Assembly: GCF_000003815.2 (NCBI RefSeq)
Contig: NC_049993.1
Coordinates: 18,235,714 to 18,278,156 of the forward strand
Origin: Branchiostoma floridae
Taxonomy: Eukaryota; Chordata; Leptocardii; Amphioxiformes; Branchiostomatidae
Reading direction: 5' to 3'
Length of the DNA: 42,443 bases
The position numbers and the translations under genes are program-made. Positions within the stretch are counted from its first letter, which is position 1, and every line of letters starts with the position of its first letter. Under the pieces are notes generated by a model. The model was not told the DNA's origin, did no database searches, and was given only the letters and a program-made list of their open reading frames with translations. This document shows positions 34,501 through 42,443 of the stretch, piece after piece.

Positions 34501-34579
34501 CTGCGGGTGGGGCTGCATCCCCGACCCGGTGGCCTGCTACGGCTGGGACCGAGTCTACAGCTACGGCTACAACGCCTAA
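28525..34579 (+). CDS. Unrecognised secreted protein with cysteine-rich C-terminal domain
   Basis: Three exons: 28525-29306, 34004-34105, 34438-34579, GT-AG with matching phases, 341 residues. The first 20 or so residues (MSGFCFFLAVAALSVASSSG) are a classic signal peptide. Then comes a mostly helical-looking, charged region with two N-glycosylation sequons (Asn125 in NST, Asn160 in NTT) and a dibasic furin-type site RVRR at 200-203. The C-terminal 80 residues, split over exons 1-3, hold 15 cysteines including CC pairs, many Tyr/Trp/Gly, and end YSYGYNA. I do not recognise the family. Exon 1 is GC-rich with strong codon bias. I chose Met at 28525 because the frame upstream is a MITE and this Met begins the signal peptide. 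Role unknown; processing into a disulphide-rich peptide is inference. Confidence 0.8.
29557..29714. mobile_element. Foldback element with inner 18-bp duplication
   Basis: Arms GGCCTAGTCTCCAAGCA (29560 region) and TGCTTGGAGACTAAGGTAGG (29692 region) are inverted; the interior has CTCCCTTTGGCCGGCTAT twice in tandem. MITE-like, in intron 1 of the secreted-protein gene. Confidence 0.6.
31255..31760 (+). repeat. Polypyrimidine (CT-rich) tract with 125-bp higher-order repeat
   Basis: About 500 bp of almost pure C/T on the plus strand, interrupted by three related 50-60-bp segments with TTGTTGCGGGAAGGTCTGTC and CTTCCTTCCTTTGTTCAAGG (near 31390, 31525, 31680). Long open frames here reflect the skewed composition, not genes. 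Confidence 0.8.
33275..34020 (+). repeat. Tandem copies of the secreted-protein exon 2 acceptor
   Basis: Degenerate units of about 80-90 bp each contain an acceptor-like (C/T)AG then ACAGACGGGGTGTGAGG and GTGTATCCTWMCCTTACTGA. Exon-2-like starts occur at 33361, 33668, 33750, 33829 and 33918; the true exon starts at 34004. The 33385-33596 MITE sits inside the array. Confidence 0.8.
33385..33596. mobile_element. CGCGG-type palindromic MITE, copy 5
   Basis: Most CG-rich copy: TTTAAGTTCGCGGGGATTTA, TTTCGCGGTAGCGGGAAAAT, then the complements CGCGAAAACCGCGAACATTA; the right end is GCATTTACAG. Splits the exon-2-acceptor array. Confidence 0.75.
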
Positions 34580-34635
34580 ACCTGCGGAGGGAATGGCCTC
34601 AGTCGAAGGCTTCTAGCAGTGTTGTTTTATTTTGC

Positions 34636-34830
34636 ATAGGAGTGTTCTTTCACACAACCAGTTTTTCTCACCTGCTGACGTTTTGATGTCTGTCCGACAT
34701 CTTCCTCAGAGCTTTTAACCGGAGTTCTGTTTCTCGCCGCCAAACGTCAGCAGGTGAGAAAAACTGGTTGTGTAAAAGAACACTCCTATGTCCTATGATC
34801 TACCAACCTGATGAAATTATTTTCTGAAGC
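34636..34830. mobile_element. Foldback element, Penelope-like end? (copy 2)
   Basis: Hairpin arms 34636-34684 and 34741-34789 (ATAGGAGTGTTCTTTCACAC with its complement), then a one-sided tail ending CTACCAACCTGATGAAAT. Tail and core match the element at 1648-1860 in the opposite arrangement. On the minus strand the loop reads CTGAGGA, stem GATGTC/GACATC with loop GGACA, then AAAAC. It begins 56 bp after the stop of the secreted-protein gene and may be in its 3'UTR. Confidence 0.6.
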
Positions 34831-35559
34831 GCTGTTTTCTGTTTTATTGTGGGAGCGCTGATTCGAAATTTTGGACATGGGCTTTCTCTAATCCAGCGGC
34901 ATAGCTGAAAAATTTGCAAAATTGTCTAAACGCACGGAATTTGGCACACATACAGTTGAATGTTCTGCCTAGAATTGATTTTATGGCACTTTTGGGGTCA
35001 TCTTTTTTACCAAAAATGTATAGTTTGGACTGCTATGCCGGGAGAGGAAGTATCCTCATGGCCAGACCCTCTTCCGGCATTATAGAACCTTAGCCGATGT
35101 TGGAATTTGTGAATCAGCCCCCCCCCCCCCAAAAAAAGACAGTGCTGATAGAAGTCTGCGAAGGAGGCCAAATAGAGTCTAGCCTACACCAGGCCCCACA
35201 GGTCGCTAGAAAATAGCAGAAATTGGCTAAAAATACCATTCCATAAAAGTAAGCTAGCCGAGGTGTACAGTTTGCGATCTGTAGTTCACGGCCAGCTTAT
35301 TTTTCTGTTATCTGTATTTTTGGCTAATAAAAAAATCTACCATCCTGGTAGAGGCTTCAGGCTAGGTAGGCCTGCAGAGCGAGATAATAATTACAACTCT
35401 ACTTTCATTCTGATGAAACATTGTGTATCTAATTTAGTACGTGGGGCCATAGAAAGACAAGAAAAGTTGTGCCTGCGTATAGACTATCAAGTTTCGCAAT
35501 TGTATAGCCCCAATTTTATACATTCCTGAAGGCTGAAACAACCAACCACCATCGCCCAT

Positions 35560-36060
35560 TCATCATTTTATTCTTTCATCTATTCATCCGCTTATCCACC
35601 CGTTCCTCTTGCCATCGATCCATCCATCGATCCGCCCATTCCTCTTTCCATCCATCCAATCCATTCTTCCATCCAACCCTTTATCCATTCGCCCGTCTTT
35701 CAATTCGTCCATTCTTCATTCAGTCCATCCAATCCAATCATCTGTCCATCCATTCATATCCATCCACCCATCCATCCCTTTCAATCCATTCATTCCTCTT
35801 GACATTTACCATCTTTCCATCCAGATCCATTCCTCTCTCCATCCATTCATCCATCTTTCTACTCATTCATTCCTTGTCCATTTCGTCTATTTCATCCAAA
35901 TCGTTTATCCATTCATCCATCCTTCAATTCATCCATTAATCTTTCAACTCATCCATCCATACAATCCTCTATCCTTTCATCCCTCATTCCCTCCATCTTC
36001 ATTTCATTGTCATCATGCATTCCATTTACATTTCACTTCATGACTCAATTTCTCATTCCT
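35560..36060 (+). repeat. Degenerate CCAT/CATT microsatellite
   Basis: About 500 bp dominated by CCAT, CATT and ATCC tetranucleotides. The frame over it (SIHPSIHPF-type) is low complexity. 34830-35560 upstream shows only AT-rich unannotated sequence with AATAAA at about 35325, a possible poly(A) signal for the secreted-protein gene. Confidence 0.85.
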
Positions 36061-36095
36061 TCATGCCTATATATATCCACCCATCTTTCATACCT

Positions 36096-36921
36096 CTTCA
36101 TGCAGAATGGCAAAATCGTTGGCTCATGTCGTTCAACCCCTCTAAATGTCACATCCTCCATATCACCCGTAAAAAGCACCCCATCATAACTCAGTACTCC
36201 CTCTGTGGAGAAGCCCTTACCGGTGTTAAGTCCCACCCCTATCTTGGAGTACAACTGTCCGACGATTTGCGGTGGGACACCCATATCAACCACGCCACTA
36301 GCAAAGCTGGTAAGGTCCTAGGAGTCATTCGGCGCAACTTGACCCATTGTCCATCTAGGGTCAAGGCCACTTGTTACAAAGCGCTGGTACGGCCTCACTT
36401 GGAATATAGTGCCATCGTCTGGGACCCGTACACCAACAAAGGGATACAGGCGGTGGAGGCCGTCCAGCGCAGGGCAGCCCGAGTGACCCTAAATGACTAC
36501 CGGCAGACTAGCAGCGTGACACAAATGCTTTCAGACCTGCAGTGGCGCCCTCTCTCCGAAAGGAGGAGGAACGCCCGCCTCACCTTTTTCTATAAAGTAG
36601 TCAACAATAATATTAACATAGACGCCAGCAATATTCTGAAGCCTGCCCAAGGGCGTACCCGGGGTAGTCACGACTTCAAATATCAACACATATTTGCACG
36701 CACCGATATCTACAAACATTCTTTTTTCCCACGCACAATTCCCGAGTGGAATGCCCTGCCTGGCACGGTTGTAAGCGCTCCCAACGTTGAGCACTTCCGT
36801 GCCAGGCAGGCGGCCTGCCCGCCCTAACCCGGGAGCCTCAGCTCCCCCCCCCCCTACTTTTGCCCCTCGCGGGGTCATTTGGGGGTATCCTATGCAGATG
36901 CAGATGCAGATGCAGATGCAT
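36096..36921 (+). mobile_element. 5'-truncated CR1/Jockey-like LINE, 3' end
   Basis: Frame 36096-36827 encodes the C-terminal part of a non-LTR reverse transcriptase: WQNRWLMSFNPSKCHILHI, HPYLGVQLSDDLRWDTHI, YKALVRPHLEYSAIVWDPY, then LQWRPLSERRRNARLTFFYK. The polymerase active site is missing. After the stop come a short CCCCTCGCGGGG hairpin and a tail of GCAGAT hexamers (36892-36921). The part of the open frame before 36096 is microsatellite. Confidence 0.8.
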
Positions 36922-37705
36922 ACGTTCATTAATCATTCATTTGTTTATTCTTTTAACCCATCAAAGATCAATCACGTGAGGTTACAGATCTATCAGCCTG
37001 TTGTAGCAAAAGCGCCCTCTAGCGCTTTCAGTTGTTACTACAATGTGTGAGAATGACGCTTGTTATGTAAAAGTAGCAATGACATGTATTAGACTTGATT
37101 TCAATATCTATATATTCCTAAAGTTAATTGTTTTTCATAATCGAAATATCTAGAATTACACGAATGGATGGGGTCTGTAATGAGGTTGGCCCATCACTTA
37201 AGGATGTGAAGCATTTGTATATTGCTGTATAATTTTACTTTTTCGACGTTTACGGTAATTCTTTGTGTTTTTATGAAGTAAATTCCGTTTATGTATTATA
37301 TCATACGACTCTTATATGGCGTCTTTGAACTTTTTGATACTAGTAATTACGTATTCAGAATCATCGCAAACTTACTAAACACTACAGAACATTAAGGAAA
37401 AATATTTTGCTTGAATGGTCAGTGGTTAACATAGACCGTAGGGCCGGTAGTCGGTTGAGTGTTACGCCCTTTCATCATTACATCTGTCCGGTCAATGACG
37501 TGGCATCTCCCTTTAAGTAGAGTGCAGTATCTTCAGAAGCACAGACGCGCAGGTTTGCGTGATGATATTGCTTTTCTCGGCGGAGGATCAAATTCCAACC
37601 AGAAATAAGATGGCACTATCATATTGTCAAAATCTGACATGGTGGCAACAAAGGATGACCAACCAGCAGAGCTTTTGGCATCGCGCACCTGTAATAGCCC
37701 TAACG
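36922..37705. other. Intergenic, nothing recognised
   Basis: AT-rich sequence between the LINE end and the NXPE stop. It presumably includes the NXPE 3'UTR (minus strand). Short frames near 37560 are shadows. Confidence 0.4.
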
Positions 37706-40700
37706 CTATGCTTTCTGTGTCTCGTAATCTGGGCATACAAATGACAGCAGAAGCTGTACTTCTTGTCTGACGACGTCACGAACCGGGTGAATCTCATCCC
37801 TGTTGCGGTGCGCCAAAGTCAGGTCCCACACGTCCAGAATAACCACCTGTAGGTAGGGGCGAGTACCGGTACAGAAAATTCAGGTACAGGTACAGGTCCA
37901 GAGGACCAGGTACAGGTCCGGACTTAAACCTGGACCTAATTGTGAATGGACAATACTCAAAATAATGGTCTATTTCGCTACAAAGAAATTTGTTTGGTGG
38001 AGTAGTCTATCTTCACGTAAACAACGCTAAGTGCCTCTGTTAAATAAGACCAATTTTGACTGTAGAAACTTGATAAAAATGACTATCAACTCTCCTCTAC
38101 TTCGCTATTGCTATTTTCATGGACCAGTAAGCCTCAAAACACGCCTACCTCCGAAGTGCCGGTATAATCTGTTCATTTTCTAATCGGTCCAACATCCGGT
38201 CCACTGGTTTTTTCATGTCCGTTTTTTTTCCGGTTCAACAAGAAAAATCCCTACCTTCAGGTTCTCGAACAGTTTCCTGAGCAGTCTGTCGAGGACGTGC
38301 GCGTACCAGTCGCTATTGAGCCGCGGAACTCCCGTGCGCGTGTTCGCCGTCTTTAGAACAACCAACGTCCCCGGTGACCTTGAGAGAAGTCTCAAAATGG
38401 CGGCCCGAATCGCCCGCATGCGTTCTATGTAGATGTCCAGGTGGAAGGAGGTGAAGTGAGCCCAGACTGATATGACCAGGACGTAGCCCGGCCCGCCATG
38501 GATGGTGTCAATCTCTCTGGCCAGGAAGTTCACGTGAGACACGTTTAGGCCACCTGTAGGTAGTGTGGACAATAACGAGGTCTTTCATGCAACTTTTAGG
38601 TTTAGATCAGGGGAAACGAAGCCTCAAACTTCTATACATTATTCCTACTGCAAAGTTATATTTGACGTACCCAGGGCCTAGGGGGCAGCTACGGATAAAT
38701 AAGTGGTGGGGGTATATTTAGCCACCTTGGTACATCTGATGGGCAGACACTCATTGAGTACGGCAAGTCTTCTTGGCCTCTATCTACCCTGACTGGCTGA
38801 GGCTTCAAACATATATTTGATGTTGAGAGACGACTGGAGGTGTTGGAGGAAAAACATCATGGCTGGCTCTCAGGGACATGTTTTCTAGTTTCGGACATGG
38901 ATGGCAGGAATAAGACCCTATCGGGAATAGTTCTTTCCTGTCTAGCAGAAAACCGCTCCACTCTGACCAAGAGTTTCCATAGAAAACAATGTCAAAGAAA
39001 AAAGCTTAGTTCCTGACCTGTTCGCAGAGGGTAGCCGTGGACCCGGAAGCGAACCGTTATGTTTCTTTTCTCGTTGATGGCAAGATGTGGTCCTGCTCGC
39101 CTGGTGATGAAAGGGTCTGTGTTCTAGAATGGATACAAGTATACAATTTAAAGCAAAACTATACAAGTTTCTTTATTCTTTCATAATCACTATGTACAAA
39201 TCGACGTAAACCCAACGAAAATCGATTTGGACAGTGCATAGCCCACCAGCCGTGTTAGAAAAATCCATACATTCATTGGTATCCACTTGTCTTATGCTGT
39301 CACGCACGCACATACACAAACACTCACGCACATGTGTATGCACACAAACACACGCATACCCCCAAGCACGCACACAAAAACTCCATTTAATGGATACGAA
39401 TACGGGGGTAACACAAATATAAGAAGGAAGACGTACCATATGTTTTAACCGCAGGGTGTCCACTAAGAGCTCGAACCACTGCCTCCCTGTAGAGTCACCC
39501 ATGAAGTACAGTTCTTTGTTCTGTAGACAGTCCAGGTACTGAGACGACTTGAAGTGTCTGGTCTTTGAGAAAATGTCAAGTATCAATTAGTGAGAAGAAT
39601 AAAAAAAAAACTGACCCTCTCCCTCCCTTACCTTAAGTACGTACTATGTATGTACATCTGTATGACAGCGGCCTTGAAATAAACTCTTATATTGAAAGCG
39701 CATAAAGTGCCCGCATCTGCAATGTGCTTTGTCTACGGGTGTGATAGGATGAGAGGATATCCTGTGTAATTGTAATAGGTAAGTGGTAGCCGTAAGAATT
39801 AGGCACTGATATTTAGAAAGAGTGAGTCATTTGTACACTTTTTCTAAACAAATTCTAATGCTATATAAGGTGGATAATGTCTTACTTTACAAACAGTTGA
39901 AGTCCAAATGTCTTTGATAAAGTATCCCATGGCAGGGTAAGGGTCGGGTAGTCCCGGGGCACAGCGGGGTCGGGGTAACATCGACAACATCTTTTTACCT
40001 TTTGATACAAACAAACAAACATACAAAAAACGCATGATACACCGAGAGAAGCATTGTGGATGCCGTATTCATCCAAATGTGAGTTCTTAAAAATTTAGAA
40101 TGGTTATAAAAAATGAAATTCATATGGAGCGCATCATTCGACTGTTATGTAGGTTAAAGATGATTTTCAGGGCCACATTTGAAAGAGCTCTTCGCTCCTA
40201 TTTTGATGGTCGATGATCATACAAGCAGATTCCAAATAGATAAGAACAACAGTAAAATGGCTTATTACATACATACCCATGGTTTTCACGTGTACGAACT
40301 CAGGGGACCCGGCTAATACTGCTTTAAACGACTGTCCTTCTCTGGAAAAGAGATATACAGTTTTTATAATGGAGATGATTCTTTCACATCATGCACACAT
40401 CTGTACACATTCTTTGTGCTTTATGAGAGCAATATTTGTATTTTTCCATTTTCAAAGCCAATGAAATTCCATTTTCTAACATCGTTTGCTTCTGAAATTT
40501 TCACTGACTGTTCTCCGTGGTACATTTTAACGGTTGTAATAGTTTCAATGAGCAGCAATTATTTATTCTTGTTTTACTTGTGTGCCTTCAAAATGCTGCC
40601 CAGGAACATTTGACTTTGGCCTCCCTATCACATGAAGACTCACATTCCTTTTGCCAATCATGCGCAACGATGATTTTTGCGGTCACAACTCACATGTTGA

Positions 40701-41339
40701 TGAGATCCTTTTGCCCGTCGCTGAGTGGGCAGTACACGGAGGAGGCCTCATAGTCCACCCAATGATTGACACGTCTGTCGCACGACAACGTCCTGGGCTT
40801 GTCACAAACCCACGTGACACCGGCGTAGGGATCCGAGTAGTCACAGTGAGGAGTCCCGGACTCCAGCCAAACGTTACATTCTAGTGGAGACGTAAAAAAT
40901 CTTAGAGAAGACACGGCAATGTCTGGAAGGACCTCTTTGTGAAATCAGTCCAAGTTTGATGAATGTTTCCAAATACCCGGTACCCAAGAAACAATGATGA
41001 GACAATGGACAAAATGTAATTTTCTCACGTCGAACTTGATTATGTCGTCATTCTACAATTTCAGTAAAATTTACAGCATCGTAACTTTTTTTTACATATA
41101 AACATTTTCCTTTCTTGTGACCATGACAACGTTGCGTTGTTCCAATATCAAAGAAGTGTACCTGATTCCTCAGTGAAGTTGCCTTGTCCTTGAAAGGCGC
41201 TCCTGAAGGTCAGCCTGAGAGGACAGGTTTCTAAGATGTGCTTCAGCAGGAAGCACCCCTCAGCCGGATGTACTAGTACGACCCGGAAGTAAACCTCTCC
41301 AGGCCAGTACAGACGGAACCTGGCTGTATAGGTCCCGTT
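37706..41339 (-). CDS. NXPE family member (neurexophilin and PC-esterase domain), C-terminal 404 residues
   Basis: Eight exons (high to low): 41162-41339, 40694-40880, 40277-40341, 39886-39998, 39437-39562, 39018-39123, 38255-38553, 37706-37846 (TAG 37706-37708). They total 1215 bases with every phase matching. Order of features: an immunoglobulin-like N part (NGTYTARFRLYWPGEVYF), a Cys-rich middle (CDKPRTLSCDRRVNHW), then the SGNH/PC-esterase-like region with the nucleophile block GDSTGRQWFE (exon 39437-39562), VISVWAHFTSF, SPGTLVVLKTANT, and the DEIHP block carrying the DxxH pair in the last exon. Family proteins are secreted or Golgi-associated, with mostly unknown substrates. Upstream exons with the signal peptide are not visible up to 42443. 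Both Ser and Asp-His blocks look intact, so hydrolase or transferase activity is possible (inference). Confidence 0.9.
37858..37930. repeat. GGTACAGGT-type short tandem repeat
   Basis: Several AGGTACAGGT / AGGTCCAG hexamer-like units in the last NXPE intron, adjacent to the acceptor side. Simple repeat. Confidence 0.5.
39298..39386. repeat. CA-rich imperfect microsatellite
   Basis: CACGCACGCACA and ACACAAACACACGC units in the NXPE intron 39124-39436. A similar short ACGCACACACACAC run is near 21365. Confidence 0.7.
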
Positions 41340-41919
41340 CTGAGGATGAAAAAAAAAAAAACTTTTCAAAGATTTAGCACGATTCCATCAACCAAACATT
41401 GCACCATAATTACAGTCGTCTCTCCACCTTTATCAGTATACATGTATATGACCCACTCTATCTATAACTTTGAACACGGGACTCCGGTACGGTGTCAAAT
41501 ACCTGGAAACCTGTATCGCCCCCCGTCACTGTTGAGGCAAATTTGGATTTCAGACCGCGGGACAGTAACTGAAGCTAGCACTGAAGATAGTGTAAAATTT
41601 GGTATATTCAATGTCAATCTTGATTCCGATGACACCATGTTATTACCTCCATGAAATGTCATGGAATGGAGGTTATATTTTTTATTTGTGACTTCAAACT
41701 AGGGGTTACCAAAGATCTTTTAAAAAATGGGAAAATTCTTGCTTGTTGGCCACGTTTTAGTCTGTCTCAGTCATCAAGATTCGGTCTAGATTTTCATAGG
41801 ACTTTTACAAAAATCGAACCTATTCTCATTCGTTTAACAATGACCTTTTCCCTGTATTAATTACAGGAAAACCACAAAACACCGACATGAAATGTAAGAA
41901 ATGTAAATTAAGGCCCTTC

Positions 41920-42022
41920 GATGTAACACACCAGCTTCACAGGTACGTGGCGCGTCAGCAGTTGCTTATATTGCACTGAACGAGCCGTCACACATACATG
42001 TAACTTTTGCACATCCATCTGC
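41920..42022 (-). repeat. Dispersed 'GCAAAAGTTAGGTGTGAC' repeat, copy 3
   Basis: On the minus strand: ATGGATGTGCAAAAGTTACA, GTGTGACGG, TGTGAAGCTGGTGTGTTACA. Matches 18857-18945. Confidence 0.55.
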
Positions 42023-42074
42023 AAGTATTCTTTAAAACTATCCGAAAACGAAAAAAGAGGGTCTGCATGCCTTT

Positions 42075-42236
42075 TTCCGTTAAGCGTTACAAGCCATTTT
42101 AATTCACCGTTAATCGTTACCGACCCGCTCTAATTTAACGTTAATCGTTATCGGCATATTCTTCGTTAAGCGTTATTGGTCGTTTTAATTCAACGTTAAT
42201 CGTTATTTATTATCCCGAATTCACCGTTAAGCGTTA
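42075..42236. repeat. Degenerate CGTTAATCGTTA tandem repeat
   Basis: Five or so units of about 30 bp with CCGTTAAGCGTTACC / ACGTTAATCGTTAT and spacers such as TTTTAATTCA. Each unit carries two GTTA boxes flanking a CG. Not coding. Confidence 0.75.
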
Positions 42237-42443
42237 CCAAGAAAGTCTACGTAATCTTGTTATACTTTACACCCGAAGTCAAATGCCAGATAGAACCCCT
42301 GAAAATGCAGGAAATAGCGTTTCAAAGGGTCCAGATTTCAAAATTTCTCTGAGCCTTCCGGCCTTCGGCTCTGAATATGGTAAAATATGTTGCGGAAGCG
42401 TCGCCCTCAAAACTTTATCACTCACACAAACTTCAGTGTCAAA

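Larger units (their letters stand above)
41340..42443. other. NXPE-like: Region upstream of the visible NXPE exons
   Basis: No further NXPE exon recognised; probably a long 5' intron. Contains the dispersed repeat at 41920-42022, the GTTAA tandem repeat at 42075-42236, and a repeat at 42297-42345 shared with 25335-25400. Confidence 0.4.

Noticed and set aside
35609-36095. HPSIHPF-type frame leading into the reverse transcriptase fragment
   Set aside because: Translation of the CCAT microsatellite; real element coding begins near 36096.

Overview
This is an intron-rich animal nuclear genome fragment, most likely from a cephalochordate (amphioxus, Branchiostoma). The inference rests on chordate-like proteins with many short exons and on dense small transposons, tRNA- and 5S-derived repeats and LINE pieces of a kind I associate with amphioxus; no species-level proof is possible by eye. 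I rebuilt gene models by translating exons, checking splice sites, and checking that reading phase holds across every junction.

Layout. (1) 1-6190, minus strand: EIF2B2 (eIF2B beta), 15 coding exons, lacking only its last residue(s) beyond base 1. (2) 6197-7667: 5'UTR intron/exon of EIF2B2 and a compact divergent promoter (two CCAAT boxes, CACGTG, AAAATGGCGCC). (3) 7668-18507, plus strand: PARS2, mitochondrial prolyl-tRNA synthetase, 11 exons, 468 residues. Its introns hold a hAT-like element with an 8-bp target duplication, decayed copies of exon 2, a young 5'-truncated LINE with an uninterrupted frame and a 15-16-bp target duplication, an exact 50-bp duplication of mini-exon 7, and a 34-bp minisatellite made from the end of exon 8 plus its splice donor. 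(4) 18.5-28.5 kb: mostly gene-poor, with a 100-N gap inside a palindrome, tRNA-derived SINEs, a 5S rRNA-derived repeat, several MITEs and a weak two-exon ORF. (5) 28525-34579, plus strand: an unrecognised secreted protein with a cysteine-rich tail (3 exons, 341 residues). (6) 34.6-37.7 kb: foldback repeat, CCAT-type microsatellite and a 5'-truncated CR1/Jockey-like LINE end. (7) 37706-41339, minus strand: the last eight exons of an NXPE-family (PC-esterase-like) gene, whose N-terminus lies beyond the right edge or is undetected. (8) 41.3-42.4 kb: dispersed repeats and a GTTAA-rich tandem repeat.

The genes do not form one pathway: eIF2B beta works in cytosolic translation initiation, PARS2 charges mitochondrial tRNA-Pro, and the other two encode secreted or membrane-system proteins. 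The most striking feature is repeated local amplification of exon edges. PARS2 shows it at exons 2, 7, 8 and 11, and the cysteine-rich gene shows it at its exon 2 acceptor. Two other repeats lie hard against EIF2B2 splice donors.
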